Positions 33,970-42,189 of a stretch of 64,000 nt of DNA are shown here, in pieces. Both the position numbers and the translations under genes were made by a program. This stretch comes from Sporosarcina pasteurii. Its GTDB lineage: Bacteria; Bacillota; Bacilli; Bacillales_A; Planococcaceae. The stretch's first letter is position 1. Each line of letters starts with the position of its first letter. The stretch lies in NCBI RefSeq assembly GCF_041295575.1, contig NZ_CP160452.1, forward strand, positions 2,976,001-3,040,000, written 5' to 3'. The notes beneath the pieces were generated by a model. That model was not told the DNA's origin, ran no database searches, and saw only the letters and a program-made list of their open reading frames with translations.

Positions 33970-35760
33970 TTATTCTACATCATAGCGTTTCAATTTTCGG
34001 TATAAAGTCGTTCGATGAATCCCAAGTATATTAGCCGCTTTTGATTTATTGCCGCCAGCTTCTTGTAATGCTTGGAGAATCAACTGTTTTTCAGTTTCTT
34101 CCTCCGTTACTTTTAATCTTTCAAGTAAAGGCGTCACACTTCCATCATCCGTTGATGTTTCCCTCCTGACCATCTTAGGCAAATCATCTACGCCAATAAC
34201 GTTGGCTTCCGTCATAATGACAGCATGCTCAACCGTATTGATTAACTCTCGAATATTTCCGTTCCATCGATAATTCATTAAAAATGCGACAGCATCTGCA
34301 CTAAAATGCTTTTCTGATAAGCTATACCTTTGGCAAACCTCTTTCATGAAATGAGCCAACAAAATAGGAATATCTTCTTTCCTTTCTCTTAAAGAGGGTA
34401 AGTGAAGGCGAATAATATTTAGACGATAATACAAATCCTCTCTAAAAGTGCCTTCCTCTACCATCTTTTCAATATTACGATTGGTAGCAGCAATAACCCT
34501 TACATTCACGTCACACTTTTTAACGCCCCCAACTCGCTCTACTTCTCTTTCTTGTAGAACACGCAATAACTTCGTTTGTAATAAAAGTGGAAGCTCTCCA
34601 ATTTCATCTAAAAATAACGTGCCGTTATGAGCAAGTTCGATTTTACCTGGCTTCCCTTCCTGATGCGCACCCGTAAATGCACCCGCCTCATAACCGAACA
34701 ACTCCGATTCAAATAAGTTTTCAGGAATCGCACCACAATTTACACTAATAAACGGACCATTATACATAGGACTTAAATGATGAATACTTTTTGCAAATAC
34801 CTCTTTCCCCGTCCCACTTTCTCCGGAAATAAATACCGTCGCTACTGTTCTAGCGGCTTTTCGCGCCAAACGTTTTGCGCTTAAAATTTCTTCACTAATG
34901 CCTATAATTTGATCGATCGTGATTCGGCTATCTTCTGCCACTTGAACAGCTACCTTCTTCGGCCCCTGTAAATTCTTTACCTGTTGCTCTTGCAATCGGT
35001 CATACATAGCATACACTTCCGAAACCCCTTCAAAAATTAGCATGCCAATCGCCCCGACAATTTCTCCATCTTTCCAAATTGGAATCCGATGAACGACCAT
35101 CGGCTGCCCTTGAATGGTTTGCAAGACACCCCGATCTGGAATTCCTGTTTTTACAGTCATATGTAGGTTTGTATTTTCAATCACTTCTGTTACATGGCGA
35201 CCAATCGCAGCTTCCTTTTTAACCCCAGTGAATCGACTATACGCTTCATTGAATTCTAACAGGACGCCATTTTTATCAACAACCGCAATTCCTTCATAGG
35301 CTTTTTCCAATACAATCGCCAAAGCCTCAACGGTATTTTCTTTTTGTTCCAGTTGATAAATATGTTTTGAAAAACCATCTAAAATATCTTGTTGCGTCAA
35401 AATCCCAATAAGCTTTTGTTGTTCGTCTAGGACTAAACATTGTTGGTAAGGTATTGAAAATAACTCCATTAAATTCGCATCTCTTGTAATCGTAAAAAAG
35501 TTACGTGTGCGAACGTTATTTACGATTACTTGTTTTTCTTTATTTTCCAAGAAAATCGTTAAGAGTTTTTTTGTTGTTAACACGCCGATTGGATACGCAT
35601 CTTCGTCAACAATCGGTAAACTACTCAACTCATATTCTTGCATCATACGAGCCGCTTCCTCATATGTTTTCCCTACTGTGATGACGTGCGGATAAGGCGT
35701 CATCCAATTTCCAACCTGTAGCATCGTATCCCGCTCAACACCGCTTAACTTGTTTAGCAT
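33970..35760 (-). CDS. Sigma-54-dependent activator with CBS pair, PAS and Fis-type HTH
   Basis: 596 residues: two CBS motifs (about 15-130: MTPYPHVITVGKTYEEAARM and VRTRNFFTITRDANLMELF), a PAS domain (about 140-255: GIAVVDKNGVLLEFNEAYSR), a central AAA+ domain (about 280-510) with Walker A GESGTGKE, the sigma-54 contact loop GAFTGA and Walker B TLFLDEIGEL, and a C-terminal Fis-type helix-turn-helix (GGNKSKAANILGIHRTTLYR). It should bind the palindromes just after its own stop codon and drive open-complex formation at the -24/-12 promoter. The CBS pair suggests an adenylate-type ligand and PAS another signal. ATG 35760 follows AAGGAAG. Confidence 0.95.
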   Translation of the reverse strand: MLNKLSGVERDTMLQVGNWMTPYPHVITVGKTYEEAARMMQEYELSSLPIVDEDAYPIGVLTTKKLLTIFLENKEKQVIVNNVRTRNFFTITRDANLMELFSIPYQQCLVLDEQQKLIGILTQQDILDGFSKHIYQLEQKENTVEALAIVLEKAYEGIAVVDKNGVLLEFNEAYSRFTGVKKEAAIGRHVTEVIENTNLHMTVKTGIPDRGVLQTIQGQPMVVHRIPIWKDGEIVGAIGMLIFEGVSEVYAMYDRLQEQQVKNLQGPKKVAVQVAEDSRITIDQIIGISEEILSAKRLARKAARTVATVFISGESGTGKEVFAKSIHHLSPMYNGPFISVNCGAIPENLFESELFGYEAGAFTGAHQEGKPGKIELAHNGTLFLDEIGELPLLLQTKLLRVLQEREVERVGGVKKCDVNVRVIAATNRNIEKMVEEGTFREDLYYRLNIIRLHLPSLRERKEDIPILLAHFMKEVCQRYSLSEKHFSADAVAFLMNYRWNGNIRELINTVEHAVIMTEANVIGVDDLPKMVRRETSTDDGSVTPLLERLKVTEEETEKQLILQALQEAGGNKSKAANILGIHRTTLYRKLKRYDVE

Positions 35761-35865
35761 CACAATTTCTTCCTTTCTGAAGAACTTCTTTTTCTCAATA
35801 AACCCAATTTCAAATTATCCGATTATCCTTCCTTTATCGTACATGGCGAAACGCATTTTAGCCAA

Positions 35866-35907
35866 AATAAAAAACGCTTCCGTCTTTTTAATAAAGAGAA
35901 GCGTTCT
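35866..35907 (-). terminator. Terminator of the 3-methyladenine glycosylase gene
   Basis: Reverse-strand stem AACGCTTC / GAAGCGTT with a long AT-rich loop, then TTTTATTTT. Confidence 0.75.
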
Positions 35908-35914
35908 TTATTTC

Positions 35915-36508
35915 CTATTTACGATATTTCGAAACAAACGGATTACCTTTTTCATAAAAACGCCACGGGTAATGAACCGCTTCACCAGAGTTGCCAATCC
36001 CCACCCTCGGCCCCGCCTCAATAGGAGTCACTTGCTCCCCCTTTGAAATAAAAAGCGGTTTATGTGACCAATGATGTCCGTAATAATCCATCGTAATCCC
36101 AAGTGCCACTGTTAATTTTCCCGGACCATTTGTCCAATCGACTTCTTTTAGTTTTGGACCGCGATTTTCTCGCATAATCGCATGTCCTTCAACCGGTTCG
36201 ACCGCACGAATGAGTATCGCATGTGGTGTACCCACTGGCCCAGCGACAACGTTTATCAGTGTATGCGTATGCATTTGGTATGTATAAACGAGTCCAGCAT
36301 CCCCAAACATAATTTCCGTTCGTTTTGTCCGTCGATTGCCAAAGCTGTGCGCAGCACGGTCTTCTGGTCCTTGATAAGCTTCGGTTTCAACAATTCTTGC
36401 AACAAGCCGACCTGCTGGCTGTTCATGCACAATATACTGCCCGATTAACTGTTTCGCTAGCTCAAGTCCCGGCGCTTCAAAAAATGATTTGTCCACTGGC
36501 TCATACAT
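35915..36508 (-). CDS. DNA-3-methyladenine glycosylase (AAG/MPG family)
   Basis: 197 residues. The family is clear from LAKQLIGQYIVHEQPAGRLV, the catalytic Glu/Tyr in IVETEAYQGPEDRAAHSF, GDAGLVYTYQMHTHTLINVV and the NGPGKLTVALGI loop. It removes 3-methyladenine, hypoxanthine and related bases from DNA, starting base-excision repair. GAGGGA precedes the ATG. B. subtilis YxlJ is the counterpart. Single-gene unit. Confidence 0.95.
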   Translation of the reverse strand: MYEPVDKSFFEAPGLELAKQLIGQYIVHEQPAGRLVARIVETEAYQGPEDRAAHSFGNRRTKRTEIMFGDAGLVYTYQMHTHTLINVVAGPVGTPHAILIRAVEPVEGHAIMRENRGPKLKEVDWTNGPGKLTVALGITMDYYGHHWSHKPLFISKGEQVTPIEAGPRVGIGNSGEAVHYPWRFYEKGNPFVSKYRK

Positions 36509-36603
36509 AAAACATCCCTCTTTTCCATACCACTATTCCCTTTAATCCACTTTCATAGTACTTTATAAGTATGATTAAAATCTAATCGATTGAGGTGATA
36601 AAC

Positions 36604-36897
36604 ATGAAAGACTTACAAAATGAAATTGTTAATTTTACCGAAGAACGCGGTTGGACAGGTAATAAAGATGCACGCAACCTTGCGATATCAATATCTCTCG
36701 AAGCTAACGAACTACTTGAATATTTCCAATGGAATAACGCGAAAGAGGCAATCACTAAAAATAAAGATGAAATTGCTGAAGAGGCGGCAGATGTTTATAT
36801 TTATTTATTACAGTTTGCAGCAGCACTTGGAATTGATTTAGAAACCGAAGCGAGAAAGAAAATGGAGAAGATCGCAATACGCTTTCCAGTAAAATAA
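36604..36897 (+). CDS. MazG-like nucleotide pyrophosphohydrolase
   Basis: 97 residues, a single MazG-like domain. Mg-binding acidic motifs are EANELLEYFQW and EIAEEAADVYIYLLQF (E-x2-E and E-x2-D). Such proteins hydrolyse non-canonical or excess NTPs to NMP and PPi. ATG 36604 has GAGGTGA five bases upstream; GTG 36595 overlaps it. It is divergent from the glycosylase gene; the pairing of a base-excision enzyme with a house-cleaning pyrophosphohydrolase is suggestive but not shown to be functional. Confidence 0.88.
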   Translation: MKDLQNEIVNFTEERGWTGNKDARNLAISISLEANELLEYFQWNNAKEAITKNKDEIAEEAADVYIYLLQFAAALGIDLETEARKKMEKIAIRFPVK

Positions 36898-36916
36898 GCG
36901 CCACTCTAAAATGGAC

Positions 36917-36950
36917 CGGCTTCCCTCACTTAAGAAGTGTGGGAAGCCGG
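36917..36950. terminator. Hairpin between the MazG-like gene and the OpuC-like operon
   Basis: Perfect ten-base stem CCGGCTTCCC / GGGAAGCCGG with an additional inner pair; the T tract is weak on both strands. Confidence 0.6.
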
Positions 36951-36954
36951 CAGC

Positions 36955-37851
36955 TTAATTAGCAATTAGTCCTTTTTCAATTAAGAATTCTCTTGCTACG
37001 TCCTCTGGCCTCTCTTGATCAATATCCACTCGTGCATTCATTTTCAACATATCTTCTTCGGTAATTTGGCCTGCTAATTCATTTAAAGTCTTTTCAAGCT
37101 CCGGAAATTTCTCCAAAGTCTCTTGACGGACAACAGGCACTGCATCGTACTTAGGGAAAAATGCCAAATCGTCTTTCGTCGTTCCCAAATCAAATAATTG
37201 AATACGGCTATCTGTAGTAAACGCTGGGATTAAATCGACTTCTCCACTCTTTACCGCTTCATACATCACATTTGGATCCAAACTTTTCGTTTGGCTAAAT
37301 GAAAAATCATAGACTTCCGCTAAGTCTTCATAACCGTCACCTTTGCGCTCATAAAAGGCGTGAGGTGCACCAAAAACCACATTTTTCTCCCGTGATACTG
37401 CTGCAATATCTGAATAAGTTTGAGCATCGTAGGCATTATCTTTTGAATAGGCGAGCGTATAGCCATTTTCAAATCCAAGTGGTTCTAACCAGGTCACTTC
37501 AAATTGTTCTTCATAACCCTTTTTGACTCTTTCATAAACACTTTCTGCACTTTCTCCCGCTTCGGACTCTTCCTTTAGGACGTCTTTTAGCCCTGTTCCA
37601 GTATATTCAACGTATAAGTCAATGTCTCCTTTATCAAGAGCCGGCGTCATAATTGCTACTTCACCAAGGCCTTCTTTATAAACCACATCATAATCTGTTT
37701 TTCCTTCGATATAATGCCCTAATATGTACGGTAAAATAAACTGCTCAGTCCACGGCTTACCGCTAATGACAATCTCCTCTTTTTTTCCACATGCACTTAA
37801 CAAAAACAAAAGCGCAACAAAAATGATTCCTATTCTTCTCCTCAACAACAT
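36955..37851 (-). CDS. Substrate-binding lipoprotein of an OpuC/ProX-type ABC transporter
   Basis: 298 residues. Lipoprotein signal peptide with lipobox FLLSAC, then the OpuAC/ProX-type binding domain (GKPWTEQFILPYILGHYIEG, LDKGDIDLYVEYTGTGLKDV, KSGEVDLIPAFTTDSRIQ). It captures a quaternary-amine-like solute outside the membrane. Betaine, carnitine, choline or ergothioneine cannot be told apart by eye. Third gene of a three-gene operon. Confidence 0.92.
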   Translation of the reverse strand: MLLRRRIGIIFVALLFLLSACGKKEEIVISGKPWTEQFILPYILGHYIEGKTDYDVVYKEGLGEVAIMTPALDKGDIDLYVEYTGTGLKDVLKEESEAGESAESVYERVKKGYEEQFEVTWLEPLGFENGYTLAYSKDNAYDAQTYSDIAAVSREKNVVFGAPHAFYERKGDGYEDLAEVYDFSFSQTKSLDPNVMYEAVKSGEVDLIPAFTTDSRIQLFDLGTTKDDLAFFPKYDAVPVVRQETLEKFPELEKTLNELAGQITEEDMLKMNARVDIDQERPEDVAREFLIEKGLIAN

Positions 37852-37862
37852 GACCCCCTAGT

Positions 37863-38501
37863 TTATTGGCGAATACCTTTCAAAGTTACTTTCTTTTCGA
37901 TCCACTTCAATAGAAAATCGAATAGTATTGCTAAACATGCAACAGGAAGCGCACCAGCTAACACGAGCGAATTATTATAAGATTGTAATCCTCGATAAAT
38001 CACATCCCCTAACCCCCCTGCACCTACAAATGTTGCAAGCGTCGCAATCCCTACAGTTAAAACCGTCGCCGTGCGAATCCCTGCCATAATAACAGGAAGC
38101 GCAATCGGAAACTCTATTTTCTTTAATATTTGAAAGGGCGTCATCCCCATACCTCGACCTGCTTCAATAATCGATTCATCTGCGCTCGTTAATCCGGTAT
38201 ATGTATTGCGTACAATCGGTAATAAAGCATAAATAATGAGTGCAATTAAAGCTGTTTTTGACCCAATCCCAATTAACGGAACGAGAATACCAAATAGCGC
38301 AAGACTTGGAATCGTTTGCAAAACAGCAGTAACCCCTATAATCGGTTCCGCAAATCGGCGATAACGCGCTATGAGAATGCCTGTTGGCAATGCAATGGCA
38401 ACCCCTAATGCTAAAGCAACAAAAGAAAGAAATATATGTTGTAAAAAAGCCTCTATAATTAAATCAGAACGGCTGCTGACAGTGTGAAAAAAATTACTCA
38501 T
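37863..38501 (-). CDS. Permease of the OpuC-like ABC transporter
   Basis: 212 residues with five to six membrane segments and the EAA-type loop ESIIEAGRGMGMTPFQILKKIEFP. Family stretches VTAVLQTIPSLALFGILVPL and FVGAGGLGDVIYRGLQ match OpuCB/OpuCD. Only one permease gene is present, whereas opuC of B. subtilis has two, so this subunit probably forms a homodimer. It overlaps the ATPase gene by four bases (ATGA). Confidence 0.93.
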   Translation of the reverse strand: MSNFFHTVSSRSDLIIEAFLQHIFLSFVALALGVAIALPTGILIARYRRFAEPIIGVTAVLQTIPSLALFGILVPLIGIGSKTALIALIIYALLPIVRNTYTGLTSADESIIEAGRGMGMTPFQILKKIEFPIALPVIMAGIRTATVLTVGIATLATFVGAGGLGDVIYRGLQSYNNSLVLAGALPVACLAILFDFLLKWIEKKVTLKGIRQ

Positions 38502-39469
38502 GCTGTATTCACACCTTCTTTCATACCCATAGCCGCCTGCAAAAGAGAATGATGACCAATATAACCTAGTATTTTTTCATCTTTTAAAACCGCAAGTCGA
38601 CAGCTCGGGTACATATTTAATAGCTGAATTGCCTCTTCTACAGAAGCATCGCTATGAATGCTTCGGACTTCTCCATCCCATGTTTGATCGTAAAAATCTG
38701 TAAAATATGTAAGTGGGAATGATCCGAAGTCACGTTTCCTCATAATCCTGTCTTCTCCAATAAATTCACGCACAAACTCATTTTCTTGATGTTCAAGTAA
38801 CGCTTCCGGCGTTGCCATTTGTTCAACTTTTCCGCCTCGCATAATGATTATATGATCCGCTATCTCTAACGCTTCGTCCATGTCATGTGTTACAAATACA
38901 ATCGTCTTACGAATCTGTGTCTGTAACTCGCGCAATTTCTTTTGCAATTGCTCTCGACTAATTGGGTCCAGTGCAGAAAAAGGTTCATCCATTAAAATAA
39001 TATTGGGATTGCTTGCCAGTGCTCGACTGACACCTACTCGTTGCTGTTGACCGCCTGATAGCTCAAAAGGATAGCGCGGTTTAAAAATTTCCGGTTCCAA
39101 CCCAACCATCTCTAATAACTCGTTGACACGAGCGGAAATTCGGCCCTTCTCCCACCCTAGTAACTCAGGGACGAGGGCGATATTTTCTTCAATCGTCATG
39201 TGGGGAATGAGCCCAATTCTCTGAATAACATAACCAATTGATCTACGAAGTTCAATTTCATCTCGCTCTGAAATCGGCTCACCGTCAATTAAGATTTTTC
39301 CGTTTGTTGGTAATTCGAGTCGGTTAATCATCCGCATAAGTGTTGTTTTTCCACAACCGCTAGGACCAATAATCGCTGTCAGTTTATTTGAAGGAATCGT
39401 CACTGAAATATCTTTCAGTGCTTCTGTTCCATCGGGAAAACGCTTAGTTACATTTTCAAAGGTTATCAT
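38498..39469 (-). CDS. ATP-binding subunit of the OpuC-like ABC transporter
   Basis: 323 residues. Walker A GPSGCGKTT, signature LSGGQQQRVG and Walker B IILMDEPFSALD lie in the first 210 residues. The C-terminal 80 residues hold a CBS-like segment (SDASVEEAIQLLNMYPSCRL), which in OpuA/OpuC proteins senses ionic strength or c-di-AMP. ATG 39469 has GGAGA six bases upstream; upstream in-frame codons lack a site. First gene of the operon. Confidence 0.94.
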   Translation of the reverse strand: MITFENVTKRFPDGTEALKDISVTIPSNKLTAIIGPSGCGKTTLMRMINRLELPTNGKILIDGEPISERDEIELRRSIGYVIQRIGLIPHMTIEENIALVPELLGWEKGRISARVNELLEMVGLEPEIFKPRYPFELSGGQQQRVGVSRALASNPNIILMDEPFSALDPISREQLQKKLRELQTQIRKTIVFVTHDMDEALEIADHIIIMRGGKVEQMATPEALLEHQENEFVREFIGEDRIMRKRDFGSFPLTYFTDFYDQTWDGEVRSIHSDASVEEAIQLLNMYPSCRLAVLKDEKILGYIGHHSLLQAAMGMKEGVNTA

Positions 39470-39624
39470 AACTATCTCCGTTTCTATGTTTTTAAACTTT
39501 GCCCTCATTCTAAAAAGTAGTTTTCACTTCAATGAATTAATTTCATAGTAAGACATATTCCAGTGAAATCCAAACAATCGAGTTACCAACATCATTCAAC
39601 CACAACTAAATAGAGGGTAAATGC

Positions 39625-40272
39625 TCACTCTACCCCCTTTAATAATTCTCCAATTTTTAACCAATCAGCCTCAAGCGACGGTCTATGTGATGGCCGATAA
39701 AAAACGGAAGCAGGATGAAAGGTAGGGACAATTGTATATTCTTCATCCGTCCAGCTAAAGGTCGTATCCTCAAGATTTTCCAAATACTGGATAGGCCTCC
39801 TTAGTACTTGTCCATGCAACTCCGTCACTTTCGCCTCTTTTCCAACTAAACGCTGTAACCCGACATTCCCCAAGGTGATAATAAACTTCGGTTCTAAGTT
39901 TGCAATTTCATAATCTAAAACGGGTGCATGGGCGATGATTTCCTTCCGGGTCGGCGGACGATTATACTTCCGCTCTGTTGTTGTCCCGTCACGTTCCTTT
40001 TTCGTTCCCCAGCGATACGGTCGACTACGAACAGCACTGGTGATATAAACGTCATCACGCGTTAATCCAATGGAAGCAAGTGATTTCATTAACTCCTTCC
40101 CCGCTCGTCCAATAAAGGGAATCCCATCAACTAACTCAAACTCCCCTGGCGCCTCTCCGATGAGCATTAACCTCGGCTTTTGTGGACCTTCTCCGTAAAT
40201 AAAACCTTCGACTGGAAACCCTTGAATCCGCTCTCTTCCAAGTTCTGCAAGTGATTCTGGAATACGAAACAT
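39625..40272 (-). CDS. Uracil-DNA glycosylase superfamily protein lacking Fe-S cysteines
   Basis: 215 residues. Motif A GEAPGEFELVDGIPFIGRAG and the motif B region TFHPASVFYRP place it near the family 4/5 uracil-DNA glycosylases that excise uracil from DNA. Families 4 and 5 carry a [4Fe-4S] cluster on four cysteines, but this protein has no cysteine at all. ATG 40272 is preceded by a G-rich site (GGGGGG). It lies between the OpuC-like operon and niaP as a single gene. Whether it cleaves uracil or another base is open. Confidence 0.85.
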   Translation of the reverse strand: MFRIPESLAELGRERIQGFPVEGFIYGEGPQKPRLMLIGEAPGEFELVDGIPFIGRAGKELMKSLASIGLTRDDVYITSAVRSRPYRWGTKKERDGTTTERKYNRPPTRKEIIAHAPVLDYEIANLEPKFIITLGNVGLQRLVGKEAKVTELHGQVLRRPIQYLENLEDTTFSWTDEEYTIVPTFHPASVFYRPSHRPSLEADWLKIGELLKGVE

Positions 40273-40385
40273 AGTAGCCCCCCTTTCGATTATGTTGTAA
40301 AATAAGCGCATTCTTCATACCATAATTGTCTACCACGACTGGCATAATATAAACAAAAGAATCGATTTCGATTCACTTTAATCAA

Positions 40386-40457
40386 ACAAAAACAAGCTTG
40401 TCTCCCCCAAAACATGTATCACTACAATGACCATGCGTTGAAAGAATCAAGCTTGTT
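40386..40457 (-). terminator. Possible long-loop terminator of niaP
   Basis: Reverse-strand stem AACAAGCTTG / CAAGCTTGTT with about 47 bases between the arms (which contain a smaller hairpin), followed by TTTTG. Confidence 0.4.
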
Positions 40458-40490
40458 ATTAAAAATTTCGAAACGATAACTACAACGGTA

Positions 40491-41693
40491 CTAGGCAAGT
40501 TCTATTTGCTTCGTTTCCGTTCCTAACACAATGACGGCAATAATCCCAATAATAATCGAACCGCAAAAGATCCCAAAAATGATGCCAAAGCCGTAGCCTG
40601 CTCCAAGTAATGACCCAACGAGCAACGGTCCAAATATACCGCCAATACGGCCGACAGCTGCTGCCGCACCAGAACCAGTCGCCCGAATAGATGTCGGATA
40701 CTGCTCCGGTGAATATGCGTAAAGCGCACCCCATGCTCCTAAATTAAAGAACGACAACAATGCACCGAAGAGGAGAAGTGCTGTTAATGACTCTGCATTT
40801 CCGAATGCTAATGCACTCAGGGCTGTGCCTAGAAGATAAGTAGATAAAACAAATTTCCGACCAATCCTTTCGATTAACCAGGCCGCCGTGAAATAGCCGG
40901 GTAATTGCGCAAGCGTCATTAGAAGAACATAACCAAAGCTGTGAATCATACTAAATCCTTTCATCACCATGACGCTCGGCAACCATAAAAACATCCCGTA
41001 ATAAGAAAATACAACCGTAAACCAAACAATCCAAAGCATTAATGTGCGTTTTGCATATTCTTTGGACCATAGTTTTTTTACTTTCTGTATTGCTGATTTT
41101 TTAGGCGTTTCTATTGCCTCAAACTTTGGCGAGTCAGGAAGGTGTCTTCTTAAATAAATTGCATAAAACGCTGGCAGTGCTGTAATAATAAGTGCAACTC
41201 TCCAACCAAAATCAGGTATGATAAAATAAGCAATCAGCGCAGCAAGAATCCATCCAACCGCCCAAAAACTTTCTAATAACACAACAACCTTACCGCGCTC
41301 CTCTGCTTTTACACTTTCTGAAACGAGTGTAGATGCAACAGGTAGCTCACCACCGAGCCCCGCACCAACAAGAAAACGTAACACTAAAAATGCAAAAAGG
41401 GTCGTCGTCAATGCAGATAAGCCACTGGCGACTGAAAATAAAACTAATGTAATCATAAAAACTTGCTTACGCCCAATTCTATCGGCTAGCATCCCGAAAC
41501 CGAATGCGCCAACCGCCATACCAATTGAGTTTACGCTGCCAATCCAGCCCATTTCACCTGGAGACAATCCCCAATCTAGCGAAATTGCTGCTATGACAAA
41601 TGATAAAATACCAACATCCATTGCATCGAACATCCAACCAGTTCCAGCAAGACCTAATAATCTATTGCGCGATATTGTTTTGCCTTGTGCCAC
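40491..41693 (-). CDS. niaP: Niacin (nicotinate) MFS transporter NiaP
   Basis: 400 residues with twelve membrane segments. GLAGTGWMFDAMDVGILSF, GAGLGGELPVASTLVSESV, LLESFWAVGWILAALIAY and SPEQYPTSIRATGSG match B. subtilis NiaP (YceI) closely. It imports nicotinate (and perhaps nicotinamide) for NAD synthesis. A palindrome TGACACCTGTCA just downstream of the -10 fits the NiaR repressor, which binds with nicotinate as corepressor. Single-gene unit. Confidence 0.93.
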   Translation of the reverse strand: MAQGKTISRNRLLGLAGTGWMFDAMDVGILSFVIAAISLDWGLSPGEMGWIGSVNSIGMAVGAFGFGMLADRIGRKQVFMITLVLFSVASGLSALTTTLFAFLVLRFLVGAGLGGELPVASTLVSESVKAEERGKVVVLLESFWAVGWILAALIAYFIIPDFGWRVALIITALPAFYAIYLRRHLPDSPKFEAIETPKKSAIQKVKKLWSKEYAKRTLMLWIVWFTVVFSYYGMFLWLPSVMVMKGFSMIHSFGYVLLMTLAQLPGYFTAAWLIERIGRKFVLSTYLLGTALSALAFGNAESLTALLLFGALLSFFNLGAWGALYAYSPEQYPTSIRATGSGAAAAVGRIGGIFGPLLVGSLLGAGYGFGIIFGIFCGSIIIGIIAVIVLGTETKQIELA

Positions 41694-41728
41694 AATACGT
41701 CTACCCCTTACTCTCTATGTAGTTGTCT

Positions 41729-41740
41729 TGACACCTGTCA
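41729..41740 (-). promoter_or_regulatory. NiaR-like operator of niaP
   Basis: Palindrome TGACACCTGTCA (5-2-5), matching the GACA/TGTC arms of NiaR (YrxA) sites; it lies directly downstream of the -10 hexamer. Confidence 0.7.
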
Positions 41741-41768
41741 TTATACATGATTCGACATAGGATTACAA
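41740..41768 (-). promoter_or_regulatory. Sigma-A promoter of niaP
   Basis: Reverse strand TTGTAA, 17-base spacer, TATAAT; the NiaR-like palindrome begins at its edge. Confidence 0.75.
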
Positions 41769-41924
41769 AAACTTTTTTCAATTAATAGAAGGGTGTTTCA
41801 CCGACACTTATTGTCAGCTCTTTTGAGAAGGATCTACCACCAATCCTGAAATATGTCAGCCCTATCTGCCCGTATGTTAGTCCAATCACCTAAGATATAC
41901 GCTGAATCAATTTTGTACGCTCTT

Positions 41925-42010
41925 TCCACTAAGATCAACGACCAATCCAGAAAGATATCCTCCCTTTCCGACCAGATGTCCTCCCCCAATTTAAAACACC
42001 ATCAAAAAAA
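41925..42010. repeat. Degenerate short repeats containing GATGTCCTCC
   Basis: Related to the block at 24048-24134 but reversed: GATATCCTCC and GATGTCCTCC, the latter followed by CCCAATTT. Together with the terminator and hairpin repeat copy B it fills the right half of the 496-base gap between niaP and the siderophore operon. The left half (about 41770-41925) holds more poorly conserved sequence of the same flavour and no gene. Confidence 0.45.
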
Positions 42011-42036
42011 AGACCAACCTCCTTAAAGGTTAGCCT
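42007..42036 (-). terminator. Terminator of the siderophore uptake operon
   Basis: Reverse-strand stem AAGGCTAACCT / AGGTTGGTCTT with two G-U pairs, then eight T. It lies about 150 bases after the last stop codon because repeat copy B stands between. Confidence 0.75.
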
Positions 42037-42069
42037 TCCTTAACAAAATTGTTTTATGCAAACTACTTG

Positions 42070-42186
42070 AGTCAATTTCATAATAACCTTATTCTGCTAC
42101 ATCGACGCAACATATAGTTCGAGAACGGTCCAACTCGACTATATGTTGTGGTGATGTAGCAATGAAACCCTATTATGAAATTGACT
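42070..42186. repeat. MITE-like hairpin repeat, copy B
   Basis: 117 bases with perfect inverted ends AGTCAATTTCATAAT / ATTATGAAATTGACT, identical to copy A. Inner complementary arms CTACATC / GATGTAG and AACATATAGT / CTATATGTT make it one long hairpin. It begins three bases after the stop codon of the siderophore-binding protein gene and ends 34 bases before the terminator. Confidence 0.8.
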
Positions 42187-42189
42187 GAC

